From Pseudomonadota bacterium (GTDB lineage: Bacteria; Pseudomonadota; Alphaproteobacteria; Rhizobiales; Rhizobiaceae): 7,037 nucleotides of DNA. The notes below the pieces were generated by a model, which was not told the DNA's origin, did not search any database, and saw only the letters and a program-made list of their open reading frames with translations. The DNA is taken from assembly GCA_023433855.1 (NCBI GenBank), contig JAEYTV010000332.1:1-7037 (forward strand). Reading direction: 5' to 3'. The translations under genes were made by a program, and so were the position numbers. Positions 1-6,398 of this stretch are shown here, piece by piece (position 1 is the first letter of the stretch; each line of letters begins with the position of its first letter).

Positions 1-2
1 GG

Positions 3-59
3 TTACACCATCCTGCCCATGCGCCTTCCCACCACAATAAGAGCGATCGAGGTTTTCAT
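3..59 (-). CDS. Candidate branched-chain amino acid leader peptide (18 aa)
   Basis: The short reading frame MKTSIALIVVGRRMGRMV ends in TAA two bases from the window edge. Six of its 18 residues are Ile, Leu or Val, with an uninterrupted Leu-Ile-Val-Val run at residues 7-10. This is the composition expected of a ribosome-mediated attenuator controlling branched-chain amino acid synthesis. A TTGACG -35 and TAACAC -10 lie just upstream, and only 8 bases separate the -10 from the ATG. There is no Shine-Dalgarno sequence, so the transcript would start at or next to the AUG. Leaderless leader peptides are known in rhizobia (trpL of Sinorhizobium). The regulated gene would lie left of position 1; from remembered rhizobial and Brucella gene order I infer ilvI-ilvH (acetolactate synthase). 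The terminator/antiterminator part is outside the window, so this remains a candidate. It could also be a chance ORF. Confidence 0.45.
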   Translation of the reverse strand: MKTSIALIVVGRRMGRMV

Positions 60-67
60 GGCGCGAA

Positions 68-95
68 GTGTTATCAGATTATTCCCGTTCGTCAA
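68..95 (-). promoter_or_regulatory. Probable sigma-70 promoter for the leftward leader peptide
   Basis: On the minus strand TTGACG (95-90) is followed after 16 bases by TAACAC (73-68). The -35 matches the consensus at five of six positions; the -10 is weaker. Upstream of the -35 the minus strand is T-rich (a run of five T at 113-109, then GATATATG), which resembles an UP element. The expected transcription start is at about 59-61, on the leader ATG itself. Confidence 0.45.
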
Positions 96-181
96 CGCCG
101 CATATATCAAAAACACTATCCCGCTCAATTTGTTGGCGCTCGCTCCGCGAACGACTACACAACTTGTTAAGGTCACCGGCC

Positions 182-187
182 TATAAT
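182..187 (+). promoter_or_regulatory. Candidate -10 element for the HerA-type ATPase gene
   Basis: A perfect TATAAT lies at 182-187, placing a start site near 193-195, about 30 bases before the ATG at 225. The best -35-like word, TTGTTA (164-169), is only 12 bases away, too close for a normal sigma-70 promoter. The words at the correct 17-base distance (ACAACT, 159-164) match poorly. Activity may need an activator, or this may be a chance match in an AT-richer stretch. Confidence 0.35.
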
Positions 188-224
188 CTTGCTGTTTGGA
201 GGGCAGCGAGCCGCCGGATGAGCC

Positions 225-2360
225 ATGACCCGATCCGCCACCCCAATGACAGGGGCCCCTTTGCTGAACAGTGATCTCCACAACTCCGCCTCCGCCGGCG
301 AACAAGACCGCCGGGACGTCCAGAAGCCCGGCAACCGTATGCTTGGCCGCGTCGTCGCCTGCAATGGAGCGCACGCTACGATCGCTGCGATGGCCGAGAA
401 CGGCGAAACCGATCTTACGGAACTCTGGTCGGTCGGGCGACTGATCTCGATCAGCGTGGGCGAGAACCGTGTGGTGGCCCTGGCATACGGGATGGAGACC
501 AGCGACCGCAGCTGGAGCGAGAGCCAGGATACAGCGTTCCACATCGAAGTCGAACTCCTGGGCGAAGTTCGCAAGAACCCTGAAGGCCGCGAGGAATTTT
601 CGCGCGGCATCTCGCGGTACCCCTATCTCGGCGCCGTGGCGCATCGCATCAGGACCGCCGACCTGCTGCGCATCTACGACAGCGGCAAGAGTGACACATG
701 CGTCATCGGCAAGCTGAGCCAGGATGCCACTATCGATGCGGCGATCCACATCCCGTCGATGCTCTCGAAGCACTTCGCCATCGTCGGTTCGACCGGCGTG
801 GGTAAGTCGACCGCCGTATCGCTCCTCCTTCACAAGGCGATCGAGGCAGACCCCAAGCTGCGGGTGCTGATCCTCGACCCCCACAACGAATTCGCCGCCG
901 CCTTTCCCGCGCACGCGGTGGTGATCGACACCGACACGCTCGACCTTCCGTTCTGGCTGATGCGGCTCGAAGAGTTCGCAGAGGTGGTGTTCCGCGGCCG
1001 CCCCGCCGTTCCCGAGGAACTGGACATTCTGCGCGACCTGGTCCCTGAGGCGAAACGCGCCTTCAGGGGAAGCGATTCATCCCTGATGCGTCGCGCCACC
1101 GAGAAAACGTCAGTGACTGCGGACACACCTGTTCCCTATCGAATGGCCGACCTCCTGGCATTGATCGACGAACGTATCGGTCGTCTGGAAGGACGGGGAG
1201 AAAAGCCATTCCTCCGGTCGCTGAAAATGCGCATCATGTCAGCCATCAATGATCCTCGCTATCATTTCATGTTCTCCAACAACACGATCAACGACACGAT
1301 CATGGAGACCATCGCGCATATCTTCCGCATTCCTGGAGGCGACCGCCCCATCTCGACATTCCAGCTGGCCGGGATCCCTTCGGAGGTCGTCAATTCGGTT
1401 GCATCCATCCTCTGCCGCATGGCTTTCGAACTTGCGCTTTGGAGCCATGGCGCGATCCACATGCTGGTGGTCTGCGAGGAGGCGCATCGCTATGTTCCCG
1501 CCGACCGGGATCTCGGCTTCTTCCCGACGCGTCAGGCTATATCGCGCATCGCCAAGGAAGGCCGGAAATACGGCGTTTCGCTCGGGGTGATTACCCAGCG
1601 GCCGGGCGAACTGGACCAGACCATTCTCTCGCAATGTTCCACCTTGTTTGCCATGCGGCTTTCCAACGACAGTGACCAGGAGATCATCAAGTCGGCGATC
1701 CCCAATTCGTCCATTTCCACGACCAGCTTTCTCTCCTCGATCGGCAATGGCGAGGCGATCGCATTTGGTGAGGCGATCGCCGTGCCGATGCGAATGAACT
1801 TCGCGCGTGTCGACGAGAGCTTACTCCCCAAGGCCAATGGCGTCGCCGACAAGGGAGCCGAGGATACGCCCGATACCGTCGATCTGCGCACCGTCGTTTC
1901 GCGGATGCGGTCGGTCAGCGGACCGGATATCACGGCTTTCCAGCAAAGCTATTCCGCCGGCAGTTCAGGGTTTTCCGATTTTCCGGATGTGCCCGAGAGG
2001 GACGGAGACGATCTGTTCCAGCCCGCAAGCGATGCGGAACTTGACCGCTGGAACCGCGAGATCCGGGCGAACGGCCATGTGGTGATCGACCGCGCGGCCG
2101 CGGCCAAGGAGCCGCACCCGGAACCCTACCGGCCGGACATGCTGCCGCGTCCTTCGACACCGGCACAGCAGCCGCTGCCTCGTCCCGAGAGGTTCTCGGA
2201 CTTGCATCGCGACCGTATGGGCGACCAACCGTCACTGCCCCGCCAACGACCGCTGATGACGGAAGCGGGAGCTCCTGGCGACCTGCCGCTGCGTCGACGA
2301 CCCTCGCTCCGCGAAAGCCTGCTGAAGAACCCGCTCGGCAGCATCCGCGACAAGGATTGA
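225..2360 (+). CDS. HerA-type DUF87 ATP-binding protein (hexameric translocase family)
   Basis: This 711-residue protein belongs to the HerA/FtsK-like P-loop superfamily. Residues about 39-130 (GRVVACNGAHATIAA onward) look like the HAS-barrel domain. Walker A is GSTGVGKST at 188-196. Walker B is MLVVCEEAH at 413-421, with two acidic residues. SRIAKEGRKYG (440-450) and ITQRP (456-460) are typical of DUF87 proteins. From about residue 545 the chain becomes a low-complexity Pro/Arg/Asp tail ending in a basic segment (RRRPSLRESLLKNPLGS, from 690). Family members are DNA-pumping ATPases, often paired with NurA or another nuclease; no nuclease is encoded nearby here, so the substrate is unknown. 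An in-frame TGA at 219 excludes earlier starts. GGAGGG (198-203) lies 21 bases from the ATG, which is too far, so Met8 (246) or Met39 (339) are alternatives. Family call is firm; role and exact start are not. Confidence 0.88.
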   Translation: MTRSATPMTGAPLLNSDLHNSASAGEQDRRDVQKPGNRMLGRVVACNGAHATIAAMAENGETDLTELWSVGRLISISVGENRVVALAYGMETSDRSWSESQDTAFHIEVELLGEVRKNPEGREEFSRGISRYPYLGAVAHRIRTADLLRIYDSGKSDTCVIGKLSQDATIDAAIHIPSMLSKHFAIVGSTGVGKSTAVSLLLHKAIEADPKLRVLILDPHNEFAAAFPAHAVVIDTDTLDLPFWLMRLEEFAEVVFRGRPAVPEELDILRDLVPEAKRAFRGSDSSLMRRATEKTSVTADTPVPYRMADLLALIDERIGRLEGRGEKPFLRSLKMRIMSAINDPRYHFMFSNNTINDTIMETIAHIFRIPGGDRPISTFQLAGIPSEVVNSVASILCRMAFELALWSHGAIHMLVVCEEAHRYVPADRDLGFFPTRQAISRIAKEGRKYGVSLGVITQRPGELDQTILSQCSTLFAMRLSNDSDQEIIKSAIPNSSISTTSFLSSIGNGEAIAFGEAIAVPMRMNFARVDESLLPKANGVADKGAEDTPDTVDLRTVVSRMRSVSGPDITAFQQSYSAGSSGFSDFPDVPERDGDDLFQPASDAELDRWNREIRANGHVVIDRAAAAKEPHPEPYRPDMLPRPSTPAQQPLPRPERFSDLHRDRMGDQPSLPRQRPLMTEAGAPGDLPLRRRPSLRESLLKNPLGSIRDKD

Positions 2361-2366
2361 CGTGCA

Positions 2367-3260
2367 TCAACTAACGCGCTTCCAGCCCTGATCCATCTGG
2401 TTGCGAAACCAGGTCATCTGCCGCTTCGCATACTGTCGTGTCAGCGCCGACGCACGCTCTATGACCTCTTCCCGGCTCATCTTGCCGGCAAGCATGTCGG
2501 CAATCTGGCTCACCCCGATCGCCTTCATCACAGGTAGATCCCGGTTCGGGCGAAGCGCCAGCAGGCTCTTCACCTCCTCGACGGCGCCTCCGTCCAGCAT
2601 TTTTTCGAAGCGGCGGTTGATGCGGTCATGCAAGACCGCACGCTCCGGAAGAACGACGAGCTTCCTTGCTCGTGAAGGCTCGACGATGACCGGTCCCTGC
2701 CGCCTCTGAAACTCGGCAATTGACCGACCCGTTTGGTCCAAGATCTCTAAAGCTCGCACGATGCGCTGGCCGTCCGTCGCTTCGAGATGGGCGGCCACCT
2801 GGCGGTCCCGCCGGAAGAGTTCGGCATGCAGCGTCTCTGGCCCCTCCTCCTTGAGGCGCTCCCGCAGGGCAAGCCGGATCTCCTGTGCGATCTCCGGCAT
2901 GTCTGAGAGGCCACCGAGGAGCGCCTTGAAATAAAGGCCGGTTCCTCCGGTAAAGATCGGCAGCCGCCCCTCAGCCCGGATCGCCGGTAGCAATCGGGCA
3001 ACCTCACGCAGCCATTCGCCGGTCGAATAGGCTCGGGTTGCCGGAACGTGGCCATAAAGCAGATGCGGGATACCGGTCATCTCGTCTTCCGACGGCCGGG
3101 CGGTCAGCACGCGAAGAGTTTGGTAGACCTGCATGCTGTCGGCGTTGATGACCACCCCGTCGTGCTCCCGTGCCAGGTTCAACGCAAGTGCCGACTTGCC
3201 GCTGGCGGTCGGCCCCGTTATCAGGATCGCGTCTGTCTCTTTCACAAGGTCGCTCGTCAT
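2367..3260 (-). CDS. miaA: tRNA dimethylallyltransferase MiaA
   Basis: MiaA transfers a dimethylallyl group from DMAPP to the N6 of A37 in tRNAs that read codons starting with U, in the cytoplasm. The 297-residue product has the family P-loop GPTASGKS (16-23), the DSMQVY motif (41-46; Asp41 is the expected general base) followed by LTARPS, FTGGTGLYFKALL (103-115), AIGVSQI, and the C-terminal signature TRQYAKRQMTWFRNQ. Length is normal. I chose the ATG at 3260: it is preceded by GAGAG five bases upstream and leaves the usual short lead before the P-loop. An ATG at 3290 would add ten residues without a good ribosome binding site and would overlap serB. The stop is 6 bp from the convergent HerA-type gene. 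The start codon directly abuts that of serB. I saw no convincing promoter upstream. Confidence 0.97.
   Translation of the reverse strand: MTSDLVKETDAILITGPTASGKSALALNLAREHDGVVINADSMQVYQTLRVLTARPSEDEMTGIPHLLYGHVPATRAYSTGEWLREVARLLPAIRAEGRLPIFTGGTGLYFKALLGGLSDMPEIAQEIRLALRERLKEEGPETLHAELFRRDRQVAAHLEATDGQRIVRALEILDQTGRSIAEFQRRQGPVIVEPSRARKLVVLPERAVLHDRINRRFEKMLDGGAVEEVKSLLALRPNRDLPVMKAIGVSQIADMLAGKMSREEVIERASALTRQYAKRQMTWFRNQMDQGWKRVS
3196..3224 (+). promoter_or_regulatory. Possible serB promoter inside the miaA coding region
   Basis: TTGCCG (3196-3201) and TATCAG (3219-3224) are separated by exactly 17 bases; each matches the sigma-70 consensus at four of six positions. A start near 3231 would give a leader of about 30 bases containing AAGG (3246-3249), 11 bases before the serB ATG. 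serB must have a promoter within miaA because no intergenic space exists. The elements overlap the codons for the MiaA P-loop, so the match may be coincidental. Confidence 0.25.
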
Positions 3261-4151
3261 ATGGCTCTCGTTGCCACGCTCATTGCCCATCCGTCAAACC
3301 CCGTTCTCACACCGGCGCTCGGGGAGCAAGCGGCGGAGGCGGTGAACGCCGCGGGTCTTTATTGGCTCGCCGATGGCGTCGCCTGTGACATTGCACTACG
3401 GGAAGGCACCGTCCCATCAGCTGCCGAGCACACTCTGCGAGCAGTCGTGGGTACTGCGCCGGTCGACGTTGTTCTGCAGGAGGCAGACACCCGCCGCAAG
3501 AAATTCCTGATTGCGGACATGGACTCCACCATGATCGAACAGGAATGTATCGACGAACTCGCGGACGTGGTCGGATTGAAGGACAAGGTCGCGGCCATCA
3601 CCGCGCGCGCCATGAACGGCGAGATCGCCTTCGAGCCTGCCCTTCGGGAACGCGTCGCACTCCTGAAGGGCCTTCCGATCGGGGTGGTCGAAGAAGTGAT
3701 CGCGCGGCGAATCACGCTGGCGTCGGGCGGGCGCGAACTCATTGCCACGATGAAGGACAAGGGATTCTACACTGCTCTGGTCTCTGGAGGTTTCACCGTG
3801 TTCACGAGCCCCATCGCAGAGATGCTGGGGTTCCACGAAAACCGGGCGAATGTCCTGATCGAAAAGAGCGGCGCCCTCACCGGGGAAGTGGCCGAACCCA
3901 TTCTCGGCAAACAGGCGAAGGTGGATGCACTTCTGGCTATTGCGGCGAGGCTGGACATGTCTCCTGCCGATGTCATCGCGGTGGGGGACGGGGCAAACGA
4001 TCTCGGAATGCTGGGGGTTGCCGGGTCCGGAGTGGCGCTGCACGCCAAGCCCTCAGTTTCCGCTCAGGCCCAAATGCGGATTGATCATGGCGATCTGACC
4101 GCGCTACTTTACATCCAGGGCTACCGTAAAGCGGATTTTGTCAAGGCATGA
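3261..4151 (+). CDS. serB: Phosphoserine phosphatase SerB
   Basis: SerB hydrolyses O-phosphoserine to serine, the last step of serine biosynthesis from 3-phosphoglycerate; it is a cytoplasmic, Mg-dependent HAD phosphatase. In the 296-residue product, HAD motif I is DMDST (Asp86 nucleophile, Asp88 acid/base), followed by MIEQECIDELAD as in other SerB proteins. Motif II is SGGFT (Ser175). Lys220 is the likely motif III lysine, and GDGAND (242-247) is motif IV. Residues 1 to about 80 form the N-terminal, ACT-like region typical of long proteobacterial SerB. The frame is open upstream to 3048, but the family N-terminus (MALVATLIAHPSNPVLTP) fixes the start at 3261, with AAGG (3246-3249) as a weak ribosome binding site. 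It abuts miaA head to head and overlaps the next gene by ATGA. Confidence 0.97.
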   Translation: MALVATLIAHPSNPVLTPALGEQAAEAVNAAGLYWLADGVACDIALREGTVPSAAEHTLRAVVGTAPVDVVLQEADTRRKKFLIADMDSTMIEQECIDELADVVGLKDKVAAITARAMNGEIAFEPALRERVALLKGLPIGVVEEVIARRITLASGGRELIATMKDKGFYTALVSGGFTVFTSPIAEMLGFHENRANVLIEKSGALTGEVAEPILGKQAKVDALLAIAARLDMSPADVIAVGDGANDLGMLGVAGSGVALHAKPSVSAQAQMRIDHGDLTALLYIQGYRKADFVKA

Positions 4152-4732
4152 CCGAAACAAGAACCATCCTGGAGACGGAACGCCTGAGTCTGCGCAGCTG
4201 GCGCGATTCCGATCGCGACCTCTTCCGCGAGATCAATGCCGATCCCAAGGTCATGGAGTTCTTCCCGTTTCGCCGGAGCCATGAGGAGGCCGACGCATTC
4301 CTCAGGAAGCTCAACGCCACGATCGTAGAGACCGGCTTGGGGTTCTACGCCCTGGAACTGAAGCAGACACAGGAACCGATTGGCTTCTGCGGCCTTTCGC
4401 TTGTCAACCTTCCCGATATCTTTCCTCCGCAGACTGTCGAGATAGGCTGGCGGCTCGCTACCCGTTTCTGGGGAAACGGGTATGTCACCGAGGCGGCGCG
4501 CGCCCTGCTCGACATCGCCTTCCGGCAGCGTCAGCTAGACGCGGTAGTGTCGTTTGCAGTTGCAGAAAACCACCGCTCAACTGCGGTCATGAAACGGCTC
4601 GGCCACCACCGGGTCACCAGCCTGGATTTCGACCACCCCCGCATACCCGACACCCACCCGCATCTGAAGCGCCACGTTGTCTACGCGGTTACCCGCGATG
4701 AATGGATCCAGAGGGCAGCTTTGCCGCTCTGA
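4148..4732 (+). CDS. GNAT-family N-acetyltransferase (RimJ/RimL type)
   Basis: This 194-residue protein is a single GNAT domain of the Acetyltransf_3 group. It opens with LETERLSLRSWRDSD, the usual first strand and helix, and has the acetyl-CoA pyrophosphate-binding motif RFWGNGY (106-112; pattern R-x-x-G-x-G) followed by VTEAARALLDIAF. Near the end, VAENHRSTAVMKRLG is the standard Asn-xx-Ser-xxx-Met-xx-Leu-Gly segment, then the DHPRIP...HLKRHVVY ending common in this group. Members acetylate protein N-termini, ribosomal proteins, amino acids or small amines; the substrate here cannot be read from the sequence. The start overlaps the serB stop (ATGA) with no properly spaced ribosome binding site, so translation is probably coupled to serB. 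The stop is 4 bp from the convergent degP stop. A link to serine metabolism is possible but unproven. Confidence 0.9.
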   Translation: MTETRTILETERLSLRSWRDSDRDLFREINADPKVMEFFPFRRSHEEADAFLRKLNATIVETGLGFYALELKQTQEPIGFCGLSLVNLPDIFPPQTVEIGWRLATRFWGNGYVTEAARALLDIAFRQRQLDAVVSFAVAENHRSTAVMKRLGHHRVTSLDFDHPRIPDTHPHLKRHVVYAVTRDEWIQRAALPL

Positions 4733-4736
4733 GCGT

Positions 4737-6287
4737 CTATTCCAGCGGTAGCGCGATAAAGCGCAGGTTGCCCGCGCGATCAGCGATCATCAAATGTGCA
4801 TTCCGGCGCCCCTCCGCCTTGAGCGCATCTATCCGCTCGGCAAGATCGGCGGGGCGCTCCACGAAGTCCTGCGCCACTTCCACGACGACGTCGCCTGCCT
4901 TGATGCCTTTCTGCGCGGCCGGCGAGTTGGGCTCCACCGCAGTCACCACCACGCCCTCGACGCCTTCGGCGATATCGAACGTCTTGCGCTGTTCTTCATC
5001 GAGAGTGGCGACTGACATGCCGAATGTCGTGGCGGACGCGGCGTTTGTATCCGCGTCAGGATTGTCCGGAGTATTTTCAGGGCTCGAGTCCTGCCCCTGA
5101 TCCTCAGAGGGCGCTGGCTGCTGGGCACCATCTTCCGCCTCGGCGCTGTCTTCCAGTTGGCCGAGAGTGACCTTGACGGTCTGCTGAGTTCCTTCACGCA
5201 AGACAACCACGTCGACTTCCTTGCCGACGGGACTTTCCGCCACGACACGCGGAAGATCGCGCATTTGGTTGACCGGCTGACCGTCGAAGGTAAGGATTAC
5301 GTCCCCCGACTTGATCTCACCGTTCTTGATCGGTCCGTCACTGACAACGCCGGAAACAAGCGCACCGCGGGCCCGGTCAAGACCCAGGCTCTCTGCCACT
5401 TCGTCGGTGACCGGCTGGATGCGAACCCCTAGCCATCCGCGCCGCGTCTCGCCGAATTCGATCAACTGATGCACGATATTTTCGGCAAGTTCCGTCGGCA
5501 CCGCGAAACCGATGCCGATTGAACCGCCGGACGGTGAAATGATCGCGGTATTGATCCCGATGACATCCCCATGCATGTCGAACAGAGGCCCCCCCGAATT
5601 CCCCTTGTTGATGGCAGCATCGGTCTGGAGGTAATCGTCGTACGGCCCGGAATTGATATCGCGCGCCTTGGCGGAAATGATGCCGACCGTCACCGAGCCG
5701 CCGAGCCCGAACGGATTGCCGATCGCCATGACCCAGTCGCCGACGCGGATCTGTTCGGAGGGGCCGAACTTGACGGCCGTGAGCGGCTTCTTCGGCGTCA
5801 CCTTGAGCAGCGCGAGGTCGGTCTTGCCGTCTTTGCCGACGACCTTGTCGACCTTGAGCTTGGAGCCATCGCTGAAGTTGATGATGATCTCGTCGGCGCC
5901 TTCGATGACATGCGTATTCGTGACGATCAGACCTTGCTCGGCATCGATCACGAATCCGGAGCCCAGCGAGGAGACCTTGCGATCCGTCCTGGGTTGATTG
6001 CCCTGCTTGTTCTCGAAGAAATCCTCGAACAGATCCTCAAAGGGAGAACCTTGCGGCACCCGCGGCATCGGGGCGCCCTGGGAGCCCTTCACCGTCTGGC
6101 TGGTCGAGATGTTGACGACGGCATTGATCAGCTTGTCCGCGACATCCGCCACCGACTGCGGCCCTCTGGCCTGCGAGGAGCCGGACAGCCCGAAGAGGCC
6201 CAGCGACAGCACCAGCGCCGGTATCGCCCAACGGTTGGGGCGACCTATCCGGCCGACAGGTTTCACGCCTTGCGCCAAGCCCATCAT
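4737..6287 (-). CDS. degP: Periplasmic Do-type serine endoprotease (DegP/DegQ/MucD family)
   Basis: The enzyme degrades, and may refold, damaged proteins in the periplasm. The 516-residue precursor has a signal peptide: basic start (Lys9, Arg13, Arg16, Arg19), hydrophobic core about 20-36, likely cleavage after SSQA (40). The trypsin-like domain carries the triad His126 (TNTHVIEG), Asp157 (GKTDLALLKV) and Ser231 (GNSGGPLFD). PDZ1 begins near RRGWLGV (282-288) and runs to about 377. An acidic Pro/Ser/Asp-rich linker spans about 380-421. PDZ2 covers about 422-513. The loop before the catalytic His is short, closer to DegQ/MucD than to E. coli DegP. I chose the ATG at 6287 because GGGAG lies six bases upstream and the signal peptide follows directly; the frame is open up to 6431 but that would bury the signal peptide. 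It follows hflC and a DUF2065 gene on the same strand. Confidence 0.96.
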   Translation of the reverse strand: MMGLAQGVKPVGRIGRPNRWAIPALVLSLGLFGLSGSSQARGPQSVADVADKLINAVVNISTSQTVKGSQGAPMPRVPQGSPFEDLFEDFFENKQGNQPRTDRKVSSLGSGFVIDAEQGLIVTNTHVIEGADEIIINFSDGSKLKVDKVVGKDGKTDLALLKVTPKKPLTAVKFGPSEQIRVGDWVMAIGNPFGLGGSVTVGIISAKARDINSGPYDDYLQTDAAINKGNSGGPLFDMHGDVIGINTAIISPSGGSIGIGFAVPTELAENIVHQLIEFGETRRGWLGVRIQPVTDEVAESLGLDRARGALVSGVVSDGPIKNGEIKSGDVILTFDGQPVNQMRDLPRVVAESPVGKEVDVVVLREGTQQTVKVTLGQLEDSAEAEDGAQQPAPSEDQGQDSSPENTPDNPDADTNAASATTFGMSVATLDEEQRKTFDIAEGVEGVVVTAVEPNSPAAQKGIKAGDVVVEVAQDFVERPADLAERIDALKAEGRRNAHLMIADRAGNLRFIALPLE

Positions 6288-6293
6288 CGACTG

Positions 6294-6298
6294 CTCCC
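6294..6298 (-). promoter_or_regulatory. Ribosome binding site that fixes the degP start
   Basis: GGGAG on the minus strand (6298-6294) lies six bases before the ATG at 6287 and nine before a second ATG at 6284. It supports a start at one of these adjacent Met codons rather than at the in-frame ATGs at 6431 or 6338, neither of which has a comparable site. Confidence 0.7.
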
Positions 6299-6356
6299 AT
6301 TTCGACAAGCGAGCACAGACAGCCTCCGTCCGTAGCATCGGCACCGGATACGCGAG

Positions 6357-6368
6357 GTGTGACCACAC
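6357..6368. repeat. Short dyad GTGTG-AC-CACAC ahead of degP
   Basis: A perfect 5-bp inverted repeat with a 2-bp centre lies 70-80 bp upstream of the degP ATG and just downstream of the candidate -10 (6376-6371), about where transcription would start. This is an operator-like position, but the arms are short enough to occur by chance and I recognise no regulator for them. Confidence 0.25.
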
Positions 6369-6370
6369 AT

Positions 6371-6398
6371 CCTCTATTCCCTGCAACCGGCCTGTCAA
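6371..6398 (-). promoter_or_regulatory. Candidate internal promoter for degP
   Basis: A perfect TTGACA -35 (6398-6393, minus strand) is followed after 16 bases by TAGAGG (6376-6371), a poor -10 with three of six matches. It sits in the only sizeable intergenic gap of the leftward cluster and would give a leader of about 77 bases before the ATG at 6287. A separate stress-responsive degP promoter is plausible. I see no clear heat-shock (RpoH) or extracytoplasmic (RpoE) promoter match. Confidence 0.3.

Noticed and set aside
3..914. Long minus-strand open frame (303 codons) opposite the HerA-type gene
   Set aside because: Most of it is antisense to well-supported HerA-family coding sequence and shows no recognisable domain. 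Only its last 18 codons (59-3) are worth keeping, as a separate leader-peptide candidate.
1752..1780. Direct repeat of GAGGCGATCGC with an 18-bp period in the HerA-type gene
   Set aside because: It encodes GEAIAF-GEAIAV, which looks like an ordinary conserved family motif near the end of the ATPase domain, so it is not a mobile or regulatory repeat.
2357..2370. TTGA...TCAA inverted repeat at the HerA/miaA junction as a bidirectional terminator
   Set aside because: Only four pairs with a six-base loop, no GC stem and no T-tracts.
3048..3260. Upstream extension of the serB frame by 71 codons
   Set aside because: It is antisense to the miaA P-loop region. SerB homologues begin at the ATG at 3261.
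3261..3290. Alternative miaA start at 3290
   Set aside because: It adds ten residues (MGNERGNESH) with no good ribosome binding site and no match to the usual short MiaA N-terminus. Not fully excluded.
3269..3297. TTGACG at 3297-3292 (minus strand) as a miaA promoter
   Set aside because: The hexamer 17 bases downstream (GCAACG) does not resemble a -10 element.
5571..6335. Plus-strand open frame of 254 codons opposite degP
   Set aside because: Its Arg/Asp/Leu/Gly-rich composition is the mirror of GC-rich degP codons. No domain, no ribosome binding site, and degP is fully supported on the other strand.
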